Part shown: positions 17,815 through 29,545 of the stretch, piece by piece
How the letters are laid out: every line of letters starts with the position of its first letter
How positions within the stretch are numbered: the first letter of the stretch is position 1
NCBI RefSeq assembly: GCF_001426525.1
Contig: NZ_LMEW01000001.1
Location: 66,978-130,977 of the forward strand
Reading direction: 5' to 3'
Source: Massilia sp. Root133
Lineage (GTDB): Bacteria; Pseudomonadota; Gammaproteobacteria; Burkholderiales; Burkholderiaceae_D
DNA length: 64,000 nucleotides
Made by a program: the position numbers and the translations under genes
Notes under the pieces: model-generated
What the model was told of the DNA's origin: nothing
The model's input: the letters and a program-made list of their open reading frames with translations, nothing else
The model's database searches: none

Positions 17815-19067
17815 GACAGCGCCGCTTCGACGATGTCGGCCGCGCGCGCCGTGCCGCCGGCCAGCGCTACCTTGGCGGCCAGTGGTTCCAGGCGCTGCGT
17901 GAACGTCGGGTCGTCCAGCAGGCGGACGAGGTGGCGCGCGAGCTGGCCGGCGCCGGTAAAACGGGCCGACGCCTGGATGCCCACGCCCGCATGGCGCATG
18001 CGCGCGGCGCCGCCAGGGTGGTCGAACGCGATGGGCAGCGCGAGCATCGGGGTCTTTGCGGCGACGGCGTCCATCACCGTGTTCCAGCCCGCGTGCGAGA
18101 TGACGGCGTCCGCCCGCGCGAGCGCGGCTTGTTGCGGCGCGAAGTCCGTGACCCACGTCGCGCCGGCCTTCAGCAATGCCGTTTCGTGGCGCTTGCCGAG
18201 GCCCCCGCAATGGGCGAGCAGCAGCTGCACGCCGGCTTCGCGGCAGGCCTTCGCGATGCGCAGGAACAGGCCGAAGCGCCCGCCCTGCATCGTGCCCAGC
18301 GAGGCGAACACGAACGGACGATCGGCGGCGATGGCGGGCAGCGTGCGCGTATCCGGACGGTCCGCCACCGGCCGCAGCGGCCCCACGTGGTGGAAATGCG
18401 GCGGCAGCGCGCGGCGCGGGAATTCGAAGGCCTCCACCGTCTGGCTGATCTGCGCGCGCGGCGACAGGAACTCGTGCAGCATCCCGCGCACCGGCACGCC
18501 GAGGCGGCGCGACTGCGCTTCGACGGCGCGCCGGTGCGGCCGCATCATCCAGTCGTACACGCGCGTGCTCTCTTCGACGATCTTCAACGACTTCGCATCG
18601 GTGCCGGGACCGAACGGCATGACGGGCAGCGGGATGCCGGGCTCGCGGTTCACCGGCAGCGCGCACGCGATGGAGATGAAGGGCAGGCCCAGCGCCTCCG
18701 CCACGAGGCCACCCGCCGCTTCCATCTGGTCGGCGAGGAGGGCGTCGATGCGGAGCCGCTCGACGGCGGCCGGCAGCGTCTCGCACAGCATCGTCGTCGA
18801 GCGGGCCATGTCGCGGATCACGCGCGCGACGCCCAGCGGGCCGCCGGGATTCGCCGCAAGGCGCATGGACGCCGCCAGCGATCCCGGGGGATGCGTGGCC
18901 GTGCCGACGGCGTGGAAGCCGATGCGCGGGTCGCGCACGAACATGGCCGCGTCCGGCCGGTGGATGAACGTCACCTTGTGGCCGCGGTCGACGAGCGCGC
19001 CCGCCAGCGCACTCAGGGTCGTGAAGTGGCTGAGGAAGGCAGGCGCGACGACGCCGAAGTGGGCCAC
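17811..19067 (-). CDS. crtX: Zeaxanthin glucosyltransferase
   Basis: GT1-family glycosyltransferase of 418 residues that transfers glucose from UDP-glucose to zeaxanthin hydroxyls. The N-terminal half holds the acceptor site (HFGVVAPAFLSHFTTLSALAG) and the C-terminal half the UDP-sugar site (FVFASLGTMQGG, VTDFAPQQAALARADAVISHAGWNTVMDAV). The start is taken as GTG at 19067, one base after the crtE stop; no ATG fits nearby. It makes the pathway end product a polar zeaxanthin mono- or diglucoside rather than free zeaxanthin. Confidence 0.9.
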   Translation of the reverse strand: MAHFGVVAPAFLSHFTTLSALAGALVDRGHKVTFIHRPDAAMFVRDPRIGFHAVGTATHPPGSLAASMRLAANPGGPLGVARVIRDMARSTTMLCETLPAAVERLRIDALLADQMEAAGGLVAEALGLPFISIACALPVNREPGIPLPVMPFGPGTDAKSLKIVEESTRVYDWMMRPHRRAVEAQSRRLGVPVRGMLHEFLSPRAQISQTVEAFEFPRRALPPHFHHVGPLRPVADRPDTRTLPAIAADRPFVFASLGTMQGGRFGLFLRIAKACREAGVQLLLAHCGGLGKRHETALLKAGATWVTDFAPQQAALARADAVISHAGWNTVMDAVAAKTPMLALPIAFDHPGGAARMRHAGVGIQASARFTGAGQLARHLVRLLDDPTFTQRLEPLAAKVALAGGTARAADIVEAALS

Positions 19068-19068
19068 G

Positions 19069-20025
19069 TCAGTTGGGCGCGCCCGCCGCCACGCGGCCGA
19101 ACAGGCCGTCGACGAAGCGGCGCGTGTCGGGACGGGGGCCGAGGGCGTCGGCCAGGTGGCGCTCGGCGTCGTGCAGGTGCAGCGCGAGGCGGCGCCGCGC
19201 CTCGTCCTGGCCGACGGCGTTGATGAGCGTTGCCTTGTGCGCATCCTTGCCGGTGTCCTTGCCGGTGACGGCGCTGTCGTTGCCCGCCACGTCGAGGAAG
19301 TCGTCGCGCAGCTGGAACGCGTGGCCGGCCGCGAGGGCGAAGGCGCGCAGCGACGCGGCGACGGTATCCTCGGCCTGGGCGACGATGGCGGCCATGTCGA
19401 CGGCGACGCCCAGCAGCACGCCCGTCTTGAGTTCGTTGGTGACGGCGATGTCGTTTTCCGTGCCGCGGCTGCCGCGCAGGTCGAGGTACTGGCCCTGCAC
19501 GAGGCCCTGCGTGCCGACCGTCTCGGCCAGCCGCGCAACGAGGCGGGCGCGCACGGCCGGCGGGACGTCCTGGGCGGCGGCGAGGATGCCGAATGCGCGG
19601 CTGAGCAGGGCGATGGCGGCGAGGATCGTCACGTCCTCGCCGAACTGCACGTGGACCGTGGGCCGGCCGCGGCGCAGCAGCGCATTGTCCATGCACGGCA
19701 TGTCGTCCAGGATCAGCGAGGCGGCGTGCACCAGCTCGACGGCGCACGCGACGTCGACGAGCGCGGGCGACGTGCAACCGAGGTCGCGTGCGACGAGCAT
19801 GACGAGGAGGGGGCGCATGCGCTTGCCGGCGCCGAGGGCGGCCGCGCGCATGGCTGCGTTTAGAAGGTCGGCATTCAGGAGGTCGGCGCGCGCGGCGTCA
19901 GGGTTCAGCCAGTGGCCGAGGCGGTGCTCGATCGCCTGGCGCAGCGTGTCGAGCTCGTTAGGCGGCTGTACCGGGAATCCGTCAAAAATGCCGACGTCCT
20001 CATGCCGCCTTGCTTGTATGGACAT
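19069..20025 (-). CDS. crtE: Geranylgeranyl diphosphate synthase
   Basis: Prenyltransferase supplying the C20 precursor. The product has 318 residues with GKRMRP, first Asp-rich motif DDMPCMD and second motif DDFLD, both normal for CrtE. ATG at 20025 was preferred over GTG at 20031 because GGGAGGGG ends about 5 bases upstream. An internal duplication of ADLLN (ADLLNADLLNA near residue 48) is visible. First gene of the crtEXYIB operon; its promoter region carries two palindromes described separately. Confidence 0.93.
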   Translation of the reverse strand: MSIQARRHEDVGIFDGFPVQPPNELDTLRQAIEHRLGHWLNPDAARADLLNADLLNAAMRAAALGAGKRMRPLLVMLVARDLGCTSPALVDVACAVELVHAASLILDDMPCMDNALLRRGRPTVHVQFGEDVTILAAIALLSRAFGILAAAQDVPPAVRARLVARLAETVGTQGLVQGQYLDLRGSRGTENDIAVTNELKTGVLLGVAVDMAAIVAQAEDTVAASLRAFALAAGHAFQLRDDFLDVAGNDSAVTGKDTGKDAHKATLINAVGQDEARRRLALHLHDAERHLADALGPRPDTRRFVDGLFGRVAAGAPN

Positions 20026-20045
20026 TCCCACCCCTCCCGCGCGCG

Positions 20046-20108
20046 CTGAATCGTCAGAATTGACGAATTCAGCCGATCATACCGGAACAACCTTGGCGAA
20101 TCGCCAAG
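20046..20108 (-). promoter_or_regulatory. Putative crtE promoter with two palindromes
   Basis: On the minus strand a TATGAT -10 box lies at 20081-20076. The perfect palindrome CTTGGCGA-N-TCGCCAAG (20092-20108) covers the expected -35 position. A second inverted repeat (20046-20072, core CGTCA-N4-TGACG with outer CTGAAT/ATTCAG arms) covers the expected transcription start. This layout suggests one or two repressor or light/stress regulator sites controlling the crt operon. No regulator gene lies next to the cluster. Confidence 0.5.
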
Positions 20109-20151
20109 TGTTTCAAGCGTGCGCGGGACAAACCCGGTTCATTCATTCTTT

Positions 20152-20192
20152 CGGGGTCGGAGCATGGTGTTCCCGGGTGTGCTCCGACCCCG
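20152..20192. repeat. GGGGTCGGAGC palindromic repeat
   Basis: Perfect 13-bp arms CGGGGTCGGAGCA (20152-20164) and TGCTCCGACCCCG (20180-20192) around a 15-nt loop, 5 bp after the metH stop. There is no T-tract on either strand, so it is not a standard terminator. It shares the GGGGTC(G/A)GAGC core with the element at 43531-43596, which suggests a dispersed repeat family. Confidence 0.75.
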
Positions 20193-20197
20193 ACTGA

Positions 20198-23974
<3,777 letters not shown>

Positions 23975-24303
23975 CGTAGGGCTTTCCTGAGAGCGGCTGG
24001 ATAGATATGAGGCGGGTCTGTGATTATACCGTTACTGGCCGAGTTTGTTCCCGATGCGGCCCAAGGACCACGGTTCGCTCGAAATCGGACGCGAGTGTAA
24101 AGACGTTTGTAACGTATTGTTTCAACTGTCGTATTGTTACATTGAGATACAAATTGCCCCATATTAGCAATTTCCCGGATACATACAGAGGTGACAATAA
24201 ATCCCATTGAGACCGCCGCTGGCGCGGTTTCATTGATCTGTATCAGTCCAATCAACGGAAAGTGCGGACCGTCGCTCCGCCGCCAAAATGGGAAGAATTG
24301 CAA
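23975..24303. other. Intergenic region between metH and the brnA-like gene
   Basis: 329 bp without a credible gene. It holds the metH promoter (minus), a pair of identical 9-bp direct repeats CGTATTGTT at 24113-24121 and 24130-24138 (17-bp period), and a stem-loop at 24208-24232 (TGAGACCGC with GCGGTTTCA) upstream of the brnA-like gene. It is more AT-rich than its surroundings, as expected for a divergent promoter region. I see no brnT-like toxin gene and no riboswitch consensus. Confidence 0.6.
24023..24028 (-). promoter_or_regulatory. metH -10 box
   Basis: A perfect TATAAT on the minus strand, about 50 bp before the metH start. The -35 is weak (GGAACA at 17 bp). The predicted untranslated leader is only about 40 nt. 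Confidence 0.45.
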
Positions 24304-24537
24304 ATGAATAAAGAGTACGAGCCTGAGTGGGACCAGCCGGCAGTCCGCAACGAAGACAACACCCCGACCAAGGCCCACGCTGTCGCTGGCGTGAAACAAA
24401 TCGTCACCATTCGCCTGGATGTGGACATGCTGGAATGGTTCAAGTCGGCTGGCCCCGGCTACCAGACCCGCATCAACCAGGTCCTGCGTGAATACATGGA
24501 AGCGAATCGCGTGCGTGCTCAGGGCGAGCAGCACTGA
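24304..24537 (+). CDS. Solitary BrnA-like antitoxin family protein
   Basis: Small protein of 77 residues. Its C-terminal half, VTIRLDVDMLEWFKSAGPGYQ followed by TRINQVLREYM, is the ribbon-helix-helix motif of BrnA/DUF4415 antitoxins. In BrnTA modules the toxin gene brnT lies just upstream; none is present within 330 bp, and metH is divergent. It is therefore an orphan, perhaps a DNA-binding regulator of itself or metH. ATG at 24304 was chosen over GTG at 24262 because the intervening residues do not resemble the family and GGAAG lies upstream. A strong terminator follows. Confidence 0.78.
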   Translation: MNKEYEPEWDQPAVRNEDNTPTKAHAVAGVKQIVTIRLDVDMLEWFKSAGPGYQTRINQVLREYMEANRVRAQGEQH

Positions 24538-24624
24538 TTCCTTTCATGTCCTGATGGTCGGGGCACAGCGCCCCGCTGATTTGCAGACCTGATGCCGGAA
24601 CGGCATGCCATCCGACAGAAAGCA

Positions 24625-24664
24625 AAAAGGGCATCACCGGCGCGAACCGGTTGATGCCCTTCTT
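24625..24664. terminator. Bidirectional terminator between brnA-like gene and fmt
   Basis: Arms GGGCATCACCGG (24629-24640) and CCGGTTGATGCCC (24647-24659) with one bulged T, flanked by A5 on one side and TTCTT on the other. It sits between the ends of two convergent genes. Confidence 0.75.
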
Positions 24665-24682
24665 CATGATTGCTGCAGGTAG

Positions 24683-25630
24683 TTACACGAACGCGAGCCC
24701 GTCGAACGAAAAGCCTTTCAGGAACTCGCCTGCCGCCAGGCGCTTGCTACCCGGCTTTTGCAGTTCCGTCACACGGAGCGCGCCCGTGCCGCACGCGACG
24801 ACAATACCCTGCGCATCCGCCTGCAACACTTGGCCCGGCTGGCCGTGACCGTCCGCCGGTTGGGCGTTCCAGATCTTGATCGTGGTCGCGCCCGCCTGGC
24901 CATGCGCACCCGGGAACGGGTTGAACGCACGCACCTTGCGCGCCAGCTCGACGGCAGGCAGCGTCCAGTCCAGCTTCGCTTCTTCCTTGCCGATCTTGGC
25001 CGCATAGGTCACGCCGTCTTCCGGCTGGGGTACGGCTTCCAGTTGTCCCTGCGCCATTTTTTGCAGAGCCTCGACGATCATGCGGCCACCGAGCGCAGCC
25101 AGCTTGTCGTGCAGGCTGCCGGTCGTGTCCGTGTCGCCGATGGCGATGCGCTCGATCAGCAGCATCGGGCCCGTGTCCAGGCCTTCTTCCATTTCCATGA
25201 TCGTGACGCCCGTCTCGGCGTCGCCCGCTTCGATCGCGCGGTGGATCGGGGCGGCGCCGCGCCAGCGGGGCAGGATGGAACCGTGGATATTGATACACGG
25301 CTTGATGTCCAGCGTGGAGCGAGGCAGGATCAGGCCGTAGGCCGCCACGACCATCACGTCATACGCCGTCGCCAGCAGGCGCTCGTGCGCGGCCTTCGCC
25401 TCGGCCGCGCGCTGCGGATCCTTCGCATCCATGCGCAGCGACAGCGGCTGCAGCACCTCGATGCCGTGCGCGACGGCGACCTGCTTCACGGCGGACGCCT
25501 GCAACTGCATGCCGCGGCCGGCCGGGCGGTCCGGCTGGGTCAGCACGAGCGGGACATTGAAACCCGCGTCGAGCAGGGCGCGCAGGGCGACGGCGGCGAA
25601 TTCCGGCGTGCCGGCGAAGACGACCCGCAT
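24683..25630 (-). CDS. fmt: Methionyl-tRNA formyltransferase
   Basis: Formylates initiator Met-tRNA using 10-formyl-tetrahydrofolate. The 315 residues match the family length. [20 protein letters not shown] carries the catalytic Asn/His region, and a C-terminal OB-like tRNA-binding domain follows from about 205. ATG at 25630 was preferred over the ATG at 25645 because AGGGAG lies 4 bases before it and homology starts at [11 protein letters not shown]. It forms an operon with def, whose stop is 11 bp upstream. Confidence 0.95.
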   Translation of the reverse strand: MRVVFAGTPEFAAVALRALLDAGFNVPLVLTQPDRPAGRGMQLQASAVKQVAVAHGIEVLQPLSLRMDAKDPQRAAEAKAAHERLLATAYDVMVVAAYGLILPRSTLDIKPCINIHGSILPRWRGAAPIHRAIEAGDAETGVTIMEMEEGLDTGPMLLIERIAIGDTDTTGSLHDKLAALGGRMIVEALQKMAQGQLEAVPQPEDGVTYAAKIGKEEAKLDWTLPAVELARKVRAFNPFPGAHGQAGATTIKIWNAQPADGHGQPGQVLQADAQGIVVACGTGALRVTELQKPGSKRLAAGEFLKGFSFDGLAFV

Positions 25631-25641
25631 TTTCTCCCTGC

Positions 25642-26169
25642 TCATGCGCGGCGGGCGGACGAGCGCTGCATGTCGCGTTCTTCCTTCTGCAGCTTCGTCT
25701 TGATGCGGTTGCGCTTCAGCGGCGACAGGTATTCCACGAAAACCTTGCCCATCAAGTGGTCCAGCTCGTGCTGGATGCACACGGCCAGCAGGCCGTCGGC
25801 CTCGATCTCGAACGGCTTGTTGAACTGGTCGACGGCACGCACTTTCACGCGCGAAGGACGCTCGACGCCGTCATAGATGCCCGGCACGGACAGGCAGCCT
25901 TCGTCATAGACCTGCTTGTCCGGGCTGGACCAGACGATTTCCGGGTTGACGAAGACCAGCAGGTTGTCCTTGGTCTCGGTCACGTCGATGACGACGATGC
26001 GCTCGTGCACGTCCACCTGCGTGGCGGCCAGGCCCACGCCCGGGGCGTCGTACATGGTCTCGGCCATGTCCGCCACCAGCGTGTGGAGGCGGTCGCCGAA
26101 TTCGGTGACCGGCTTGGCAACCTTGTGCAGGCGCGGGTCGGGGTAGCGGAGAATGTTCAGTAAGGCCAT
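25642..26169 (-). CDS. def: Peptide deformylase
   Basis: Metalloenzyme removing the N-formyl group from new proteins. The 175-residue product shows the three motifs [15 protein letters not shown] (metal Cys) and QHELDHL (metal His pair and catalytic Glu). The start [14 protein letters not shown] was chosen; a longer frame adds 21 unrelated residues. It precedes fmt in the same operon, the common bacterial pairing, and is divergent from the LysM gene with about 250 bp between. Confidence 0.95.
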   Translation of the reverse strand: MALLNILRYPDPRLHKVAKPVTEFGDRLHTLVADMAETMYDAPGVGLAATQVDVHERIVVIDVTETKDNLLVFVNPEIVWSSPDKQVYDEGCLSVPGIYDGVERPSRVKVRAVDQFNKPFEIEADGLLAVCIQHELDHLMGKVFVEYLSPLKRNRIKTKLQKEERDMQRSSARRA

Positions 26170-26421
26170 GGCTGTGTATTCGAAATCAATCAGTAATCGG
26201 TATATTGGGCCGCGCGGGCATAAACGCAACACGCCGCCCCCGCTCCCGGGTGCGGTTTGTCTTGCTAGTTCAGGGATTTCTCGGCAGAATTTGATTCAGT
26301 AAGGCAACTATTGCGACCCTTCATGATCCGCTGCGCGGTCGAAGAGTCGTCTGGTTCCTGCGTTGTTGCCGGCCGAGGTGGCGTAGCACCCGTGTCGATA
26401 CGGCACTTTACGGACTCTCCA

Positions 26422-27537
26422 ATGAAAAATTTTAGCACAGGCGTTGCCCGGTCGCTCGCGATCCGCGCCGCCGCCGCGGCCCTTTTCGCCTCCTGCGCCG
26501 CCGTTTCCGCCCAGGCCGCCACGAACTGCGCCTTCCGCCCGAATGCCCCCGACCAGCATGTCGTCGTCAAGGGCGATACCTTGTGGGACATTTCCGGCGC
26601 CTTCCTCGAGCACCCGTGGTGCTGGCCCCAGGTGTGGGGCATGAACCGCGACGAGATCCGCAATCCGCACTGGATCTATCCGGGCCAGGTCGTCTATTTC
26701 GATCGCGCCCGCGGCCGCCTGACCCTGAACAAGCCGGGCAGCGACACGGATGCCGGCGAGCCGCCCCTCGTGCGTCTCGCTCCGCAATTGCGCACGGAAA
26801 ATATCGGCCGGGACAATGCCGTGCCCGCGATTCCGGCCGGCGTGATCGAACCGTTCCTGACCCAGCCGCTCGTCGTCGAGGCGCAGGCACTGGCGAATGC
26901 CGCGCGCATCGTCGCCGCGCAGGAAGACCGGCTGTACCTGGGCGAGGGCGACCGCATCTATGTGCGCGGCGCGCTCGACGGCGCAACCAGTTTCCAGGTC
27001 TTCCGGCCGGGCAAGGAACTGGTCGATCCGGAGTCCGGCAAGGTCGTTGCCCACGAAGCGGCGTATGTCGGCACGGCCCGCCTCGTGAAGGAAGCGGGGC
27101 CGGGCACGGACGTCCACACGTTCGCGGTCACCCGCTCCGTGAAGGAAATGGGCGTCGGCGACCGTCTGTTGCCGACGCCGCCCACGCCCGTGCGCAACTA
27201 TGTCCCGCACGCGCCCGCGCGGCCGGTGGCGGCGCGCGTGATGGCGCTCGCGTCCGAATCGAATTACGCGTCGCAGAACCAGGTGGTGACTGTCAACCGG
27301 GGCACGCTTGACGGACTCGATGTCGGCGCCGTGCTGCAGCTTTATCATCTCGGGCAGACCGTGACGGACCCGGAAAGCAAAGGTTTCCTCGGGTTCGGCA
27401 AGGCGAAACTGAGGCTCCCGGACGAGCAATACGGCGACCTGTTCATCTTCCGGGTTTTCGACCACGTCTCTTACGGACTGGTCATGCAGGTGACGCAGCC
27501 GGTGCAGGTCGGCGACGTCGCACGATCACCGGAGTGA
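26422..27537 (+). CDS. LysM domain exported protein
   Basis: Predicted periplasmic peptidoglycan-binding protein of 371 residues. The signal peptide (MKNFSTGVARSLAIRAAAAALF..., cleavage near SAQA) is followed by a LysM domain (about 40-90: HVVVKGDTLWDISGAFLEHPWCW, NRDEIRNPHWIYPGQVVYF). A conserved C-terminal region of unknown role follows, with repeated beta-rich stretches. The family sits directly upstream of dprA in betaproteobacteria, as here (7 bp). ATG at 26422 was preferred because the signal peptide begins there. Confidence 0.85.
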   Translation: MKNFSTGVARSLAIRAAAAALFASCAAVSAQAATNCAFRPNAPDQHVVVKGDTLWDISGAFLEHPWCWPQVWGMNRDEIRNPHWIYPGQVVYFDRARGRLTLNKPGSDTDAGEPPLVRLAPQLRTENIGRDNAVPAIPAGVIEPFLTQPLVVEAQALANAARIVAAQEDRLYLGEGDRIYVRGALDGATSFQVFRPGKELVDPESGKVVAHEAAYVGTARLVKEAGPGTDVHTFAVTRSVKEMGVGDRLLPTPPTPVRNYVPHAPARPVAARVMALASESNYASQNQVVTVNRGTLDGLDVGAVLQLYHLGQTVTDPESKGFLGFGKAKLRLPDEQYGDLFIFRVFDHVSYGLVMQVTQPVQVGDVARSPE

Positions 27538-27544
27538 ATCCACC

Positions 27545-28726
27545 GTGCAGGACACGGACCTTTCCGCAGCGCCTGCACGATCCTCTTCCCTGGCAGCCTG
27601 GCTCCGCCTGGAGCGCACCGCCGGCATCGGACCGCGCACGGCCGCCGCACTGCTGGACGCGTTCGGCAGCCCGGACGCCGTGTTCGCCGCCGACTATTCG
27701 GCGCTGGCCGCCCACGTGCACCCGGCCCAGGCGCACGCGCTGCTGCAACCGCCGTCCGATGCCACCCGCAAACTGCTCGATGCCACGCTGGACTGGCTTG
27801 CGCTGCCCGGCCACCACGTCGTTGCGCTGGGCGAGCCCGGCTATCCCGACCTGCTGGCCCGGATCCCCGATCCGCCTTTGCTTCTTTATATTAGAGGACT
27901 GCCCCATGTGCTGGATGGCCCGTGCCTGGCCGTCGTCGGCAGCCGCAATGCCAGCGCGCAAGGCAGGGCGAATGCGCTGGCGTTCGCGGAAGCGTTATCC
28001 GGTGCCGGCCTGTGCATCGTGTCCGGTCTCGCGCTCGGCATCGACGCGGCCGCGCACGAGGGCGCGCTGCGCCGTTGCGGCGGGACGGTCGCCGTCGTCG
28101 GCACCGGAGCGGACCTCGCCTATCCCGCCCGCAACCGCGACCTGTGCGAGCGCATCGCGCTGGAAGGCTGCATCGTCAGCGAATATCCGATCGGCACGCC
28201 GCCCCTGCCGGGCAATTTCCCGAAGCGGAATAGGATCATCAGCGGTCTCGCGGCCGGCGTGCTCGTCGTGGAGGCGGCGGTGCGGTCCGGCTCGCTGATC
28301 ACGGCGCGCCAGGCGGCCGAGCAGGGGCGCGACGTGTTCGCGATTCCCGGCTCCATCCACGCCGCGCTGGCCAAGGGCTGCCACATGCTGATCCGCGAAG
28401 GCGCGAAGCTCGTCGACACGGCGCGGGACGTGCTGGAAGCGCTCGCGCTGTCGCCGCTGGTGGCGCAGCAAGCGGCCCGGCTACTCCCGCCAGATATGTC
28501 GTTAACAGATACCAAGATCGATAACAGTGCCGCCAGGCACTCCAGCATGCCGGCGGACGCCGCGCTGCTGGACGCCCTCGGCCACGACCCCGTCGAACCC
28601 GACATATTGCTGGCGCGCCTCGGCTGTAGCCCCGGAGAACTGGCCGCGCGCCTGCTCGTGCTGGAGTTGTCAGGGCGTCTCGAACGGCTGCCGGGAGGCC
28701 TCATCCAGAGGATATGGAAGGGATAA
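27545..28726 (+). CDS. dprA: DNA-processing protein DprA
   Basis: Loads RecA on incoming single-stranded DNA during natural transformation. The 393-residue product starts at GTG and has an N-terminal helix-hairpin region (TAGIGPRTAAALL), the Rossmann core with AVVGSRNAS, SGLALGIDAAAH and GGTVAVVGTGADLAYPARN, then PLPGNFPKRNRIISGL, and a C-terminal winged-helix of about 60 residues. Located between LysM and smg. Its presence fits competence potential but does not prove it. Confidence 0.94.
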   Translation: MQDTDLSAAPARSSSLAAWLRLERTAGIGPRTAAALLDAFGSPDAVFAADYSALAAHVHPAQAHALLQPPSDATRKLLDATLDWLALPGHHVVALGEPGYPDLLARIPDPPLLLYIRGLPHVLDGPCLAVVGSRNASAQGRANALAFAEALSGAGLCIVSGLALGIDAAAHEGALRRCGGTVAVVGTGADLAYPARNRDLCERIALEGCIVSEYPIGTPPLPGNFPKRNRIISGLAAGVLVVEAAVRSGSLITARQAAEQGRDVFAIPGSIHAALAKGCHMLIREGAKLVDTARDVLEALALSPLVAQQAARLLPPDMSLTDTKIDNSAARHSSMPADAALLDALGHDPVEPDILLARLGCSPGELAARLLVLELSGRLERLPGGLIQRIWKG

Positions 28727-28848
28727 TGAGCGGAAAATAGGGTGGCGAAGGCGATAAGGCCGATAAACAACGCTGATGTTTCCGCACGGCAGTGGAGCAC
28801 GTGACGCACTTGTGCCGCACGGAGCTTAGCTGCTACAGTAGCGTCACC

Positions 28849-29313
28849 ATGTTCGACATCCTAGTCTATCTTTACGAGACGTATTATCGTCCCGATGCCT
28901 GCCCCGAGCCGGCTGCCCTGGCACGCAAGCTGTCTGCCGTCGGTTTCGACGATGTCGAAATTTCCGAGGCGCTGGACTGGCTGAATGGCCTGACGGAAAT
29001 GGCCGGGACTACCAATCCGGCCCTCGAATCGAGCGGTACGCGCTTTTATATCGCCCAGGAAGTCGATACGCTCGGCAGTGCCGCCGTCGGCTTCATCCAG
29101 TTCCTGGAATTGGCCGGCCTGTTGACCGCGTCGCAGCGCGAAATCGTCATCGAACGCGCGCTGGCGCTGGACGAATCGCCTGTCACGCTGGGCAAGCTGA
29201 AGATCATCGTCCTGATGCTCCTGTGGAGCCAAGGCAAGGAGCCGGACGCGCTGATGTTCGACGACCTGTTCGGGTCGGACGAGGAAGATGCGGCGCCGCG
29301 CCTGCTGCATTGA
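28849..29313 (+). CDS. smg: Smg family protein (DUF494)
   Basis: Cytoplasmic protein of 154 residues, [19 protein letters not shown]..., matching the Smg/DUF494 family in length and sequence. It lies next to dprA and upstream of the topoisomerase gene, the standard neighbourhood. Its function is not firmly known. The start was set at MFDILVY; 19 extra upstream codons do not fit the family. A strong terminator follows. Confidence 0.92.
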   Translation: MFDILVYLYETYYRPDACPEPAALARKLSAVGFDDVEISEALDWLNGLTEMAGTTNPALESSGTRFYIAQEVDTLGSAAVGFIQFLELAGLLTASQREIVIERALALDESPVTLGKLKIIVLMLLWSQGKEPDALMFDDLFGSDEEDAAPRLLH

Positions 29314-29337
29314 CGGTGCTATCATCTACATAGTGAA

Positions 29338-29360
29338 ACGGGGCTGCGGCCCCGTTTTTT
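29338..29360 (+). terminator. Intrinsic terminator after smg
   Basis: Seven-bp stem ACGGGGC / GCCCCGT with a TGCG loop followed by a T6 tract, 24 bp after the smg stop. Confidence 0.9.
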
Positions 29361-29545
29361 CTTGCGGTAGAGCAAGATCACGCGTATTTTTCAAAGCAGC
29401 ATGGCCGGGTTGCATCAAGGCGCACGCAGGCAGAGTCTACTTGCGGATTGCGCGGCAACCCGCTTATCATTGGCCGCTATCTGCCAGTTGTTACTAATAA
29501 GCTATCAAACGGCCGGCTTACATCGCCGCCCGACTTAGGAACCCT

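Noticed and set aside
16639-19863. 1074-codon plus-strand frame across crtY, crtX and crtE
   Set aside because: Antisense shadow; the crt genes on minus carry full motif sets and coupled starts.
20152-20192. Rho-independent terminator of metH
   Set aside because: The stem is strong but neither strand has a T-tract, and the same core recurs at 43531, so a repeat element is more likely.
24007-24210. 67-codon frame as a possible brnT toxin
   Set aside because: It is Cys/Arg-rich with no BrnT-like motif, and it overlaps the metH promoter.
23975-24303. Cobalamin or SAH riboswitch upstream of metH
   Set aside because: The predicted leader is only about 40 nt from the TATAAT box, and I find no B12-box or SAH consensus.
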